Source of the DNA: Myxococcus stipitatus
GTDB taxonomy: Bacteria; Myxococcota; Myxococcia; Myxococcales; Myxococcaceae
Assembly: GCF_021412625.1 (NCBI RefSeq)
Contig: NZ_JAKCFI010000001.1
Coordinates: 682,001-746,000 of the forward strand
Direction: 5' to 3'
Length of the DNA stretch: 64,000 bases
The notes beneath the pieces are model-generated. The model did no database searches and was not told where the DNA came from. It worked only from the letters and a program-made list of their open reading frames with translations. Shown in pieces: positions 16,311 through 24,929 of this stretch. The first letter of the stretch is position 1. Each line of letters opens with the position of its first letter. The position numbers were made by a program, and so were the translations under genes.

Positions 16311-16724
16311 ATGAAGACCCTGACCGAGTACCTGTGGTTCGAGACGAAGCAGCGCCGGGAGCTGGTGCGGCTCACCGACACGGTGGCCTCGCTGGTCCGC
16401 GAGAGCGGCATCCAGGAAGGCATGGTGCTCGTCTCCGCCATGCACATCACCGCGGGCGTCTTCGTCAACGATGACGAGTCCGGCCTCCATGAGGACATCT
16501 GGGCGTGGCTCCAGACACTCGCGCCCGCGGGGCCGGACTACCGCCACCACCGCACCGGCGAGGACAACGGCGACGCGCACCTCAAGTCGATGCTCGTCCA
16601 CCACCAGGTCATCATCCCCGTCACCCGCGGGAAGCTGGACCTGGGGCCGTGGCAGCAGGTGTTCTACGCGGAGTTCGATGGCCAGCGCCGCAAGCGCGTC
16701 ATCGTGAAGGTGATGGGCGAGTAG
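16311..16724 (+). CDS. YjbQ family protein (UPF0047)
   Basis: A 137-residue protein matching the compact YjbQ/UPF0047 fold over its full length. Conserved features are [16 protein letters not shown] (residues about 42-57), the His-rich [20 protein letters not shown] (about 78-98) and the terminal [21 protein letters not shown]. Members show weak thiamine-phosphate synthase activity in some bacteria, but the true role is unsettled. No partner gene is apparent: upstream is the MFS exporter (156-nt gap) and the downstream gene converges. Confidence 0.92.
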   Translation: MKTLTEYLWFETKQRRELVRLTDTVASLVRESGIQEGMVLVSAMHITAGVFVNDDESGLHEDIWAWLQTLAPAGPDYRHHRTGEDNGDAHLKSMLVHHQVIIPVTRGKLDLGPWQQVFYAEFDGQRRKRVIVKVMGE

Positions 16725-16736
16725 CCGCCGTGGCCG

Positions 16737-17699
16737 TCAGCCCGCGCTCGCGGGCTCCGGACGCTGGCCCGGCGCGCGCAGGCCCAGCCGCTCCAACTCC
16801 GCGCGCAGCTCCGGGGGCAGGGGGCTGGTCACGTGCATGGGCCGCTTCGTCTCCGGGTGCGACAGGCCGAGCGCCCGCGCATGCAGGAAGAAGCGCCCCA
16901 GCCGCGGCGCCTCGCGACCGCCATAGAGCGTGTCGCCGACGATGGGCGCCCCGATGCCCGCGAGGTGCGCGCGCACCTGGTGCAGCACGCCGGTGAAGAT
17001 GCGCACCTCCACCAGGCTGTACTCGCCCGTGCGCTCCAGCACCCGGAAGCGCGACACCGCCTCACGCGCGTCCTCCGCGCCCTGGGGCGCGGGCTCCACG
17101 CGGTCCGGATGGCGGGGATGGTGGCGCAGGGGCACGTCGATGTCGCCCTCGTCCGCCAGGGGCCCCGTCACCAGCGCCAGGTAGCGCTTGTCCACCGCGC
17201 GCTCGCCGAAGGCCTCGCGCACCGCCGTCCACGCCGCCCGCGTGCGCGCCGCCACCAGCACGCCCGACGTCTCCACGTCCAGCCGGTGGCACAAGCCCCC
17301 CTCGCGAGGATCCACCGACGCCTGGGCGCACTCCGGGAAGCGCGCCACCAGGGCGTTGGCCACCGTCCCCGTCTCGCCGGACTGGAGCGGATGCGAAGGG
17401 CGGCCCGCGGGCTTGTCCACGAAGAGCAGCGCGGCGTCCTCGTGCAGCACGACGAGCGGGAAGTCCTCGTCCGGCACGGCCTCGCGCGTCTCCTCCTCCA
17501 ACTCCACGGCGACCTGCTGGCCCGTGGCCACCAGCAGGCCCTTCTTCGCGGCGCGGCCATTCACCTTCACCGCGCCAGATTCGAACAGCCGCTTGAGCCG
17601 GGCGCGCGACAGCTTCAGCGCGTCACCGACGAACAGGTCCACCCGCTGGCCCGCCTTGTCGGCGGCCACGGTGAAGGTGTGCAGCGTGGGAGGGCTCAC
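16737..17699 (-). CDS. RluA-family RNA pseudouridine synthase
   Basis: A 320-residue protein with an N-terminal S4 RNA-binding domain (about 12-75: [20 protein letters not shown], then GAVKVNGR) and a catalytic domain whose HRLD motif ([16 protein letters not shown]) contains the nucleophilic Asp. The downstream [20 protein letters not shown] matches the RluA/RluD motif III. It isomerises specific uridines in rRNA or tRNA; the target site cannot be assigned. The start is the GTG at 17699, which overlaps the kinase stop as GTGA, so translation is probably coupled to the upstream kinase gene. A longer open frame upstream lies wholly inside the kinase gene and is not used. Confidence 0.92.
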   Translation of the reverse strand: MSPPTLHTFTVAADKAGQRVDLFVGDALKLSRARLKRLFESGAVKVNGRAAKKGLLVATGQQVAVELEEETREAVPDEDFPLVVLHEDAALLFVDKPAGRPSHPLQSGETGTVANALVARFPECAQASVDPREGGLCHRLDVETSGVLVAARTRAAWTAVREAFGERAVDKRYLALVTGPLADEGDIDVPLRHHPRHPDRVEPAPQGAEDAREAVSRFRVLERTGEYSLVEVRIFTGVLHQVRAHLAGIGAPIVGDTLYGGREAPRLGRFFLHARALGLSHPETKRPMHVTSPLPPELRAELERLGLRAPGQRPEPASAG

Positions 17700-18892
17700 T
17701 CGGACAGTGCCTCGTAGACTTCCTCGGCCGTCTGGAACCGGTCGTCCGGCTCCTTGCGGATGAGGCGGTGGGCGACGCGCGCGAACTGCGGGTCCCCATG
17801 AAGGTTGAGTGCCAGCACCGGCGCCGGCTCCGTCTCCAGCACCTGCCGCCACAGCTCGTGCGGCGTCTTCGCTTCGAAGGGGGGCCGCCCGCTGAGCAAC
17901 TCATAGAGGATGACCCCCAGGCTGTACAGGTCCGAGCGGCCATCCAGCGGCTCGCCGAGGATCTGCTCCGGGGCCATGTAGCGGTAGGTGCCCACCAGCT
18001 TGCCGGCCTCGGTGATGGCCACGTCGTCCGCCAGGAACTTCGCCAGGCCGAAGTCCATCAGCCGCACCTGCCGGTCCTCGTCCACCATCACGTTGGAGGG
18101 CTTGAGGTCGCGGTGCACCAGCCCGTGGCCATGGATGTACGCCAGCGCCTCGCACAGCTGGAGCATGGTGTCCTTGAGGCGCCCCATGCGCTCGGGCCGG
18201 TTCAGGTCCTCGGCGCGCAGCACGCGCGAGTCGTCCGCGGACTTTCGCGGCGGAGGCGGCAACGGCAGGTCGAAGCCCTCCAGCGAGTCGTCCGAGTCCG
18301 GGCCCTCGCCCAGGCCACCGAAGCCACCCAGGTCCTCGCTCGGCGCCTCCTCGTTGAAGGCGTCCATGCTGAACAGCCCGCCGCCGGCGCCCAGGCCCCC
18401 CATCGAGTCCGACATGCTGTCGCTGCCAGGACCGAAGTCCTCGTCCGCCGTGCGGCGCACCGACAGCGGACCGCGCGGCGTGGTGCCGCTGCTGGGCGAC
18501 AGCAGGTCATCTCCCCGGATGTCCAGGTAGTGGCGCAGCGTGAGCCCCTCGATGAGCTCCATCGTCAGGTACGGCCAGCCCTGGTGTACGCCCGCCTCGA
18601 AAACCTTCACCACGTTTGGATGGGCCAGGTCGGCGAGCGTCTCGAATTCGCGCGCGAGTCTCTTCGCGGCGCGCTCGTCCAGGGCCGGACCGGCCGACAG
18701 GAGCTTGAGCGCGACCTCGTCGTTGGTGCGGCGGTCCAGGGCCCGATAGACGGTTCCCGCCCCGCCGCTGCCGAGCGTCTCGAGGACGCGGTAGGGACCG
18801 ATGACCTTCGGGGGCATGCGTGGCGCGGATCCTACGGACCCCGTCGCGCCAGGGTCAAACTCCATGACGCCTGGTTGCATGGTCGTCGGCAT
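17696..18892 (-). CDS. Ser/Thr protein kinase with a long insertion between the lobes
   Basis: A 398-residue Hanks-type kinase. Gly-rich loop [10 protein letters not shown] at about 40-49, catalytic Lys in VALKLL (Lys63), HRDLKPSN at 260-267, DFGLAK at 280-285, APEQ near 308 and a conserved Arg in the last helix. Between the hinge ([16 protein letters not shown], about 110-125) and the helix before the catalytic loop lies an insert of about 105 residues rich in Ser, Gly, Asp and Pro, presumably disordered. There is no transmembrane segment. Start choice is uncertain: ATGs at residues 5, 10 and 26 are all in frame. It is divergent from another kinase gene across a 56-nt gap with a palindrome, and coupled to the downstream RluA gene. 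Confidence 0.92.
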   Translation of the reverse strand: MPTTMQPGVMEFDPGATGSVGSAPRMPPKVIGPYRVLETLGSGGAGTVYRALDRRTNDEVALKLLSAGPALDERAAKRLAREFETLADLAHPNVVKVFEAGVHQGWPYLTMELIEGLTLRHYLDIRGDDLLSPSSGTTPRGPLSVRRTADEDFGPGSDSMSDSMGGLGAGGGLFSMDAFNEEAPSEDLGGFGGLGEGPDSDDSLEGFDLPLPPPPRKSADDSRVLRAEDLNRPERMGRLKDTMLQLCEALAYIHGHGLVHRDLKPSNVMVDEDRQVRLMDFGLAKFLADDVAITEAGKLVGTYRYMAPEQILGEPLDGRSDLYSLGVILYELLSGRPPFEAKTPHELWRQVLETEPAPVLALNLHGDPQFARVAHRLIRKEPDDRFQTAEEVYEALSE

Positions 18893-18914
18893 AACATTCG
18901 CTGGGTCATTTCAC

Positions 18915-18926
18915 TTTTCCGGAAAA
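18915..18926. promoter_or_regulatory. Perfect palindrome TTTTCCGGAAAA between divergent kinase genes
   Basis: A 12-bp perfect palindrome, strikingly AT-rich for this genome, lies in the 56-nt gap between two divergent kinase genes. Its centre (18920.5) is equidistant (28.5 nt) from the first base of both proposed start codons (18892 minus, 18949 plus). It could be an operator or part of overlapping promoters. The symmetry depends on the chosen start of the minus-strand gene. Confidence 0.5.
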
Positions 18927-18948
18927 ACCTGGGAGAACGCTGGGGCAC

Positions 18949-21012
18949 ATGCAAGTCGGGAAGTATTCACTCGTCCGGAAGCTGGCCTCGGGGGGCATGG
19001 CGGAGGTCTTCCTCGCGAAGGCCGCCGGCCCGATGGGGTTCGAGAAGACGCTCGTCCTGAAGCGGATCCTCCCGCATCTGGCCGAGGACCCGGCGTTCGT
19101 GGAGATGTTCCTGGGCGAGGCGCGGCTGGCCGCGCAGCTCGAGCACCCGAACATCGTGCAGATCTTCGACTTCGGCGAGGCGGACGGCAGCTACTTCCTG
19201 GCGATGGAGTTCATCGACGGGCCCACGCTGCGCAAGCTGGTGAAGCGCGCGGCGGAGGCGCCGCTGCCGGCGGTGGTGTGCGCGAAGCTGGTGTCGCTGG
19301 CGGCGGAGGGGTTGGCGTTCGCGCACGACTTCTGCGACCCGGCGACGGGCGCGCCGCTGGGGATCATCCACCGCGACGTCAGCCCGGACAACATCCTGGT
19401 GTCCCGGCAGGGCGCGGTGAAGGTGGTGGACTTCGGCGTGGCGAAGGTGGCGGGGCAGGGGCACCGCACCCAGACGGGCGTGGTGAAGGGCAAGGTGGCG
19501 TACATGCCGCCGGAGCAGCTGCGCACCCAGCCGTTGGATCGCCGCGTGGACGTGTACGCGCTGGGCGTGGTGCTCTACGAGCTGCTGTCGGGACGGCGTC
19601 CCTTCGACGCGACGACCGAGGCCAGCACGATGCAGGCCATCCTGTTCGAGCCCTTCATCCCGGTGGCGTCGCGGCGCGCGGACGTGCCGCCGATGCTGCA
19701 GGAGATTCTCGACAACGCGCTCGCGAAGGACCGGGACGCGCGCTATCCGGACTGCCGCGCGTTCCAGGCGGACCTCGAGCACTTCGTGCTGACGTCGGGC
19801 GAGGCGGTGGGGGCGTACCAGCTGGCGCAGTTCGTGACGCGGGCGATGGGAGATGGCGCGACGGGGCCGTTGATGGGCTCTCCGCCGCATGGCTTGCCCG
19901 GCAGCGGCGCGCCCCGGCTGGGAGGCAGCGGGCCCAAGCCGCTGAGCGCCTCCCGGTCCATGGCCGCTCCCTCCGCGCCCCCGGAGGACGCGCTCCTGGC
20001 GGCGGTGGACGTGACGGCGCCCACCACGCCCGCGCCGCTGGCGGTGGAGGCCGTGCTGGGGCGCGGCGCGGAGGCTCCCGCCGAAGGCGGGAACAGGGCT
20101 CCTCCCGCGCGCCGCAAGGGCACGCTGCTACCCGCCCAGGCGGGGCTCGCCGTGGAGGCGGGCAGCGGTGATGGCTGGAGCAACTCGCGCATGGCGTCGG
20201 TGACGGTGCCACACGCGGCGCGCGCGCAGGGCCCGTCGAGCGGCATGACGGACGTGGACCCGGGGCCCGACGAGGACCACATCTCGACGGGCGCGCGGGT
20301 CTCCGCTCCGCGCAGGAGTCCGGCCCTGCTCGTGGGGGCGTTGGTGCTGGGCGTGGGGTTGGCGGTGGGCGCTGTCGCGCTGCTGGCGCCTGAACGGGCC
20401 ACGAGCGTCGACGTGCGGCCGCTGCCGCCCGGCACCCGGGTGCCCGACGCCGAGTCGGTGCGTCAGGACACGCCAATCCCCCCACCGTCACGCCAGGGCG
20501 GCGCGGCGGAGGCGGCGATGGGGCAGGGCGGAAAGCCGCCGGACCCCTCCACGCTGGAGGTCGTCGCGAAGGTCGAGCCGGCACCGAAGGTCGAGCCGGC
20601 ACCGAATGCCGAGCCGGCACCGAATGCCGAGTCCACGCCGAAGGTCGAAGCGGCACCGAAGGTCGAGTCGACGCCGAAGGTCGAGCCCGCGCCCGACGAT
20701 GCCCCGGCTCCCGCCGAGACACCCCGCGTGGTGAAGGGGGCGACCACGGATGTGCCCGCCACGAAGCCCGTGAGGCCTCGTGCCACGCGCACGGTGGCGA
20801 AGGGCTTCCTGGACATCCGCGTCCGCCCCTATGCCGAGGTGACCATCGACGGCGCCTCCCACGGGCAGACGCCGCTCGGGCCCGTCGAGCTGTCGGAGGG
20901 GCGGCACACGTTGCGGCTCGTCAACCACGACCTCGGCAAGACCGTCACGAAGTCCGTCGACATCAAGGCGGGGAAGACCACTCCCATCCGCCACAACTTC
21001 ATGGAGGAGTAG
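18949..21012 (+). CDS. Membrane-anchored Ser/Thr protein kinase with PEGA-like C-terminus
   Basis: A 687-residue protein. The kinase domain covers about 1-280: Gly-rich loop LASGGMAEVFLA, catalytic Lys38 in LVLKRILP, HRDVSPDN near 141-148, DFGVAK and PPEQL. The catalytic-loop Lys of HRDLKPEN is replaced by Ser. A Pro/Ala-rich linker follows, then one transmembrane segment (about 458-480, PALLVGALVLGVGLAVGAVALL), a seven-copy six-residue repeat (about 541-582) and a C-terminal PEGA-like domain (about 618-687, LDIRVRPYAEVTIDGASHG). Topology: kinase in the cytoplasm, repeat and PEGA-like domain outside the inner membrane. The N-terminal domain is clearly paralogous to the kinase at 56735. The last 14 nt overlap the convergent WYL gene. 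Confidence 0.94.
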   Translation: MQVGKYSLVRKLASGGMAEVFLAKAAGPMGFEKTLVLKRILPHLAEDPAFVEMFLGEARLAAQLEHPNIVQIFDFGEADGSYFLAMEFIDGPTLRKLVKRAAEAPLPAVVCAKLVSLAAEGLAFAHDFCDPATGAPLGIIHRDVSPDNILVSRQGAVKVVDFGVAKVAGQGHRTQTGVVKGKVAYMPPEQLRTQPLDRRVDVYALGVVLYELLSGRRPFDATTEASTMQAILFEPFIPVASRRADVPPMLQEILDNALAKDRDARYPDCRAFQADLEHFVLTSGEAVGAYQLAQFVTRAMGDGATGPLMGSPPHGLPGSGAPRLGGSGPKPLSASRSMAAPSAPPEDALLAAVDVTAPTTPAPLAVEAVLGRGAEAPAEGGNRAPPARRKGTLLPAQAGLAVEAGSGDGWSNSRMASVTVPHAARAQGPSSGMTDVDPGPDEDHISTGARVSAPRRSPALLVGALVLGVGLAVGAVALLAPERATSVDVRPLPPGTRVPDAESVRQDTPIPPPSRQGGAAEAAMGQGGKPPDPSTLEVVAKVEPAPKVEPAPNAEPAPNAESTPKVEAAPKVESTPKVEPAPDDAPAPAETPRVVKGATTDVPATKPVRPRATRTVAKGFLDIRVRPYAEVTIDGASHGQTPLGPVELSEGRHTLRLVNHDLGKTVTKSVDIKAGKTTPIRHNFMEE
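20569..20694 (+). repeat. Seven tandem 18-bp units inside the kinase gene
   Basis: Seven in-frame 18-nt units encode the hexapeptide pattern (K/N)(V/A)E(P/S/A)(A/T)P, from KVEPAP to KVEPAP. The near-identical bases (AAGGTCGAGCCGGCACCG in the first two units) imply recent unit duplication, so copy number may vary between strains. It lies outside the membrane, between the transmembrane helix and the PEGA-like domain, as a spacer. Confidence 0.9.
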
Positions 21013-22006
21013 CGCGCGCCCGGCGGCGGGCCGGCGCGTCTTCTCCGTGGGCGGCGAGCACCTCGCGCGCCAGCTCGACGAGCCGGGACCGTAGCGCCAG
21101 GGGCGCCACCACCTCGACGCCGCGCCCCGCCTCCAGGACCTGGGCGAGCGCGATGGACTGTCGCTCGAAGTCCACGGTGACGGTGCGCTGTCCATCCCTC
21201 GCCTTCGTGCCCGCGTCGAACCTCGGCGCGTCGGCGCCCGGGCGCATGCGGCGCAGCGTCGCCTCCGCCTCCTCCGTCAGGCGCAGCGTCACCTCGTAGC
21301 TCGCGCGCTGCTCGGCGAAGCGCGCGCACCAGTCCTTCCAGAAGGCCAGCAGGTCGAACCGGGCGGGGCGCTCGAAGGTCTCCGGACGCAACCGCGCCGC
21401 CTCGATGCGCGCTCCCCGGTACACGCGTGGCCCCGCGTCCGTGCCCGCCACCAGGTACCAGCGCTCGGCCTTCAACACGAGCGCGTAGGGGTCCACGACG
21501 CGCCGGCCCCGCTTGCCGTCGAAGTCGCGGTACGTCAGCGAGACGCGCTGGTTCTGCCACGTCGCGTCCCGCAGCGCGCCCAGGTGGGGCACGTCCTCCT
21601 TCTCCGCGAAGAACGATGACGCGTCCACGTGCAGCCGCTGGCGCGCGTACTCCAGCGCGGGTTGTTGCAGCGCGGGCAGCGCGGCGGCGAGCTTCACCAG
21701 GCCGCTGCGCAGGGGGCCGGACAACCCCAGCGCGCCCAGGCCCCCGGGCGCTCCGCCCATGGCCGCCAGCGCGTGCAGCTCCGCGCGCGTCAGCCCCGTG
21801 AGCTGCGTGCGCCAGCCGTCGACGAGCGCCACGCCTCCCGTCGAGCCGCGCGTCGCATAGACGGGCACGCCCGAGCGCGACAGCGCGTCGAGGTCCCGGT
21901 GGATGGTCCGCTCGGAGACCTGGAGCTCGCGCGCCAGCTCGCCCGCGGTCCTCCTGGGACGGGTCTGCAGCATCATCATCAGGCTGACGAGTCGGTCCGC
22001 GCGCAT
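20999..22006 (-). CDS. YafY-type HTH and WYL-domain transcriptional regulator
   Basis: A 335-residue regulator with an N-terminal winged helix-turn-helix (about 1-60: RLVSLMMMLQTRPRRTAGELA, then SERTIHRDLDALSRSGVPVYA) and a central WYL domain (about 140-225; here LVLKAERWYLVAGTD carries the WYL signature) plus a WCX-like C-terminal extension. Such proteins sense small ligands or nucleotides. The ATG at 22006 is chosen; a GTG at 22018 adds four residues. It is divergent from an SDR gene, and a perfect 10+10 bp dyad at 22030-22054 lies just upstream, so it probably controls both genes. Its 3' end overlaps the convergent kinase gene by 14 nt. Confidence 0.92.
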   Translation of the reverse strand: MRADRLVSLMMMLQTRPRRTAGELARELQVSERTIHRDLDALSRSGVPVYATRGSTGGVALVDGWRTQLTGLTRAELHALAAMGGAPGGLGALGLSGPLRSGLVKLAAALPALQQPALEYARQRLHVDASSFFAEKEDVPHLGALRDATWQNQRVSLTYRDFDGKRGRRVVDPYALVLKAERWYLVAGTDAGPRVYRGARIEAARLRPETFERPARFDLLAFWKDWCARFAEQRASYEVTLRLTEEAEATLRRMRPGADAPRFDAGTKARDGQRTVTVDFERQSIALAQVLEAGRGVEVVAPLALRSRLVELAREVLAAHGEDAPARRRARATPP

Positions 22007-22029
22007 CGGGCCTCGCACTGTAGCCGGCG

Positions 22030-22054
22030 AATCATGACAGAGGATGTCATGATT
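22030..22054. promoter_or_regulatory. Perfect inverted repeat, likely operator of the WYL regulator
   Basis: Arms AATCATGACA (22030-22039) and TGTCATGATT (22045-22054) are exact reverse complements with the 5-nt spacer GAGGA. The dyad sits between the divergent regulator (start 22006) and SDR gene (start 22098). TAGGGT at 22062-22067 is a possible SDR -10 element and TACAGT on the minus strand (22021-22016) a possible regulator -10, so binding here would cover both promoters. Confidence 0.75.
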
Positions 22055-22097
22055 GCCCGCCTAGGGTGCCCGCCTCACCAACGCGGAGGAGGTCCCC

Positions 22098-23060
22098 ATG
22101 AATTCGAAGCCACTCGAAGGACGCATCGCCCTGGTCGCCGGCGCCACCCGGGGCGCGGGACGCGGAATCGCCACCATGCTCGGCGCGGCGGGCGCCACCG
22201 TCTACTGCACGGGCCGCAGCGTTCGAGGACGCCCCGCGTCCGGCGCCCACCGGCCGGAGGTCCTCGAGGAGACCGCCGAGCAGGTCACCGCGCTCGGCGG
22301 GCGGGGCATCGCCCTGCGCGTGGACCACACGGTGGAGGAGGAGGTCGCGGCCCTGTGCGAGCGCATCCAGAAGGAGGAGGGGCGCATCGACGTGCTCGTC
22401 AACGACATCTGGGGCTGCGACGCCATCTCCGAGTTCGGCGTGCCGTTCTGGAAGCAGTCGCCCGCCCTGGCCCGCACCATGTTCGAGCGCGCCGTCCTCA
22501 CCCACCTCATCACCAGCCGCCACGCGGTGCCCGTCATGCTCCCGCAGGAGCGCGGCCTCATCGTCGAAATCACGGACGGAGACTCGTTCGGCTACCGCGG
22601 CAGCCTCGCGTACGACCTGGTGAAGATGGCCGTCATCCGGATGGCCTTCTCCATGTCGCGCGAGCTGCGTCGCACCCACCTCACCGCGCTCGCGGTGACG
22701 CCGGGCTTCCTGCGCTCCGAGGAGATGCTCGACAACTTCGGCGTGACCGAGGCCACCTGGCGCGACGCCGTGGCGAAGGAGCCGGACTTCATCGCCTCGG
22801 AGACACCCGCGTACGTGGGTCGCGCCGTGGCCGCGCTCGCCGCCGACCCCCACGTCGCCACCAAGGCCGGCCGCGTCCACAGCTCCTGGGGACTGGCGCG
22901 CGAGTACGGCTTCACCGACCTGGACGGCACCCAGCCGAACTGGGCCGAACACTTCGAGCGTGTCTACCAGAAGCCCTACCGCGTGGCCGATGCCGCGGCC
23001 TACGCGTCCTGGCTCGAGGGCCCCATCGAGATCGTCCGCCCTCAGTGGCCCATCTACTGA
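22098..23060 (+). CDS. Short-chain dehydrogenase/reductase (SDR)
   Basis: A 320-residue Rossmann-fold oxidoreductase. The nucleotide motif is AGATRGAGRGIATML near residues 15-29, an Asn in VLVNDIWG corresponds to the NNAG position, and the catalytic YDLVK (YxxxK) follows the SFGYRGSLA strand at about residue 173. An extra C-terminal part (about 250-320) exceeds the usual 250-residue SDR length; similar long forms are annotated simply as SDR family oxidoreductases. GGAGGAGG lies 6-13 nt before the ATG. Divergent from a WYL regulator that likely controls it. The substrate is unknown. Confidence 0.93.
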   Translation: MNSKPLEGRIALVAGATRGAGRGIATMLGAAGATVYCTGRSVRGRPASGAHRPEVLEETAEQVTALGGRGIALRVDHTVEEEVAALCERIQKEEGRIDVLVNDIWGCDAISEFGVPFWKQSPALARTMFERAVLTHLITSRHAVPVMLPQERGLIVEITDGDSFGYRGSLAYDLVKMAVIRMAFSMSRELRRTHLTALAVTPGFLRSEEMLDNFGVTEATWRDAVAKEPDFIASETPAYVGRAVAALAADPHVATKAGRVHSSWGLAREYGFTDLDGTQPNWAEHFERVYQKPYRVADAAAYASWLEGPIEIVRPQWPIY

Positions 23061-23226
23061 GCCGCGTCCGGCCCCGGGGATTCGGGGTCTGCATACCTTG
23101 ACCTACATGGTGCTGGGACCCGGGACCACTCATGCGTTCCGGGCGACCAGCCAGGGTGGTGGAGTGACGGTTGAGCCACGCTGGCGTGGACGCGACGCGG
23201 CGTCGCCGGTAGGGTGCGCGGCTCGA

Positions 23227-24018
23227 ATGGAACGCCCCCTAGTGGTTTCCGCCCTCGAAAATCAGGTCAAGGCCCGGCCGTTGCCGCGCCACGTGGGCAT
23301 CATCATGGATGGCAACGGCCGGTGGGCGGAGTCGCGGGGGTTGGACCGGCTCGAGGGCCACCGCGAGGGGAGCTCCAGCGTGCGGGAGGTGACCCGCACC
23401 GCCCGTCGCCTGGGCATCCAGGCCCTCACGTTGTACGCCTTCTCCTCCCAGAACTGGGCCCGCCCGGCCGAGGAGGTCGCCGGGCTGATGGACCTGCTGC
23501 GGGAGTACCTGGAGGGGGAGCGCGCGGAGATTCTCGACAACGGCATTCGCCTCAACGCGGTGGGGGACGTCGACCGGCTGCCCCGCTACGTGCGCGACCC
23601 GTTGGACAGGCTGATCGCCGACTCCGCCCACAACACGGGCATGGTGCTGTCGCTGGCGCTCTCCTACGGGGGGCGGGAGGAGATCCTCCAGGCCGCCCGG
23701 CGCATGGCGGAGGCCATCTCCCGGGGTGACCTGGCGCCGGGGCGGCTGGAGGAGTCCGACTTCGAGTCCTTCCTCTGGACGCACGGGCTGCCGCCGCTGG
23801 ACCTGGTGGTCCGCACCAGCGGCGAGCTGCGCATCTCCAACTTCCTGCTCTGGCAGCTGGCGTACGCGGAGCTGTGCTTCACGGACGCGCTCTGGCCGGA
23901 CTTCCGCACCGAGGAGTTCCTCCGCTGCGTGGCGCAGTACCAGCAGCGCGAGCGGCGCTTCGGTCTCACTTCCGCCCAGGTCAAGCGGGAGGACCCCCCT
24001 CAACAGGCCAAGGCGTGA
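23227..24018 (+). CDS. uppS: Isoprenyl transferase / undecaprenyl diphosphate synthase
   Basis: A cis-prenyltransferase that makes the C55 lipid carrier for peptidoglycan and glycans. The 263-residue product carries HVGIIMDGNGRWA (catalytic Asp in MDGNGRWA) and GHREG, then TLYAFSSQNWARPAEEV, LSLALSYGGREEI and the terminal RTSGELRISNFLLWQLAYAE and WPDF motifs. The start at 23227 is the nearest ATG to the conserved core; TAGGGT (23210-23215) just upstream may be a -10 element. First gene of an envelope operon, overlapping cdsA by GTGA. Confidence 0.96.
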   Translation: MERPLVVSALENQVKARPLPRHVGIIMDGNGRWAESRGLDRLEGHREGSSSVREVTRTARRLGIQALTLYAFSSQNWARPAEEVAGLMDLLREYLEGERAEILDNGIRLNAVGDVDRLPRYVRDPLDRLIADSAHNTGMVLSLALSYGGREEILQAARRMAEAISRGDLAPGRLEESDFESFLWTHGLPPLDLVVRTSGELRISNFLLWQLAYAELCFTDALWPDFRTEEFLRCVAQYQQRERRFGLTSAQVKREDPPQQAKA

Positions 24019-24845
24019 ACGACAAGAACCGAAACCTCGTCGTGCGCATCGTGACGGCGGTGACGCTCCTGCCGCTCGTGTTGCTGCTGCTGTTCCTGGG
24101 TGGCGTGTGGAGCGCGGGCCTCTTGGGGTTCGCCGCCGCGGCGTGCGTGGGGGAGTACTACCTCATCGTCCAGAAGCGGCTGACGGCGGCCTCCTGGGTG
24201 GGCATGGCCTTCGCGGCGGTGATGCCGTTCCTGCCGCTCAAGAACGCCGCGGGCACGGGCGAGACGGCCTTCTGGCTCACCGTCGTCTTCGCGTTCTTCG
24301 CGTGGATCTACCACCTGTTCAAGGGGCCGCTGGCGGAGGCCCCCACGCGCACGGCGCACCTGGTCAACGGCTTCCTCTATGGCGCGGTGGGGCTGACGGC
24401 CCTGTCCGCGCTGCGTCTGTTCCCCGGAACCGGGCTGGCGTGGGTCATCTGCGCGCTGACCATCACCTGGGCCAACGACACCGCGGCCTACTTCTTCGGC
24501 CGCTTCCTGGGCAGGCACAAGCTCTACCCGGAGGTGAGCCCGAACAAGACGTGGGAGGGCTTCTTCGGAGGCATGCTGGGGTCGGTGGGCGGCATGTTCA
24601 TCGCCCGGGGCTTCTTCTTCCCCGTCTTCACGGTGTGGGACTGTGTGCTGCTGGGCCTGGCTGGCGGGGTGCTCGGCCCCATCGGGGACCTGTGCGAGTC
24701 CATGCTCAAGCGCGCGTACGGCGTGAAGGACTCCGGGTTCCTCATCCCCGGCCACGGCGGGGTGCTGGACCGCATCGACGCGCTCCTGTTCAACGCGCCG
24801 CTGGTGTTCGTCTACGTGCAGTTCGTGCGAGGGCTGTTGCCGTAG
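24015..24845 (+). CDS. cdsA: Phosphatidate cytidylyltransferase CdsA
   Basis: Makes CDP-diacylglycerol from phosphatidate and CTP at the inner membrane. The 276-residue protein has about seven transmembrane segments. The catalytic DTAAYFFGRFLGRHK, SPNKTWEG and the family signature KRAYGVKDSGFLIPGHGG then LDRIDAL are all intact. The GTG start at 24015 overlaps the uppS stop, so the genes are translationally coupled. In many bacteria dxr follows cdsA; here rseP follows directly. Confidence 0.96.
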   Translation: MNDKNRNLVVRIVTAVTLLPLVLLLLFLGGVWSAGLLGFAAAACVGEYYLIVQKRLTAASWVGMAFAAVMPFLPLKNAAGTGETAFWLTVVFAFFAWIYHLFKGPLAEAPTRTAHLVNGFLYGAVGLTALSALRLFPGTGLAWVICALTITWANDTAAYFFGRFLGRHKLYPEVSPNKTWEGFFGGMLGSVGGMFIARGFFFPVFTVWDCVLLGLAGGVLGPIGDLCESMLKRAYGVKDSGFLIPGHGGVLDRIDALLFNAPLVFVYVQFVRGLLP

Positions 24846-24929
24846 AACCGTGCGATTTCGCTCGCCCGGACGCCCGCCAGGCCCAGATGTGCGTTGTCCG
24901 CCCCCTGGGCCACGATTACTCTTGCCCCC

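Noticed and set aside
20571-20700. CRISPR-like short repeats
   Set aside because: The 18-bp units are contiguous, in frame and without spacers; they encode a hexapeptide repeat within the kinase.
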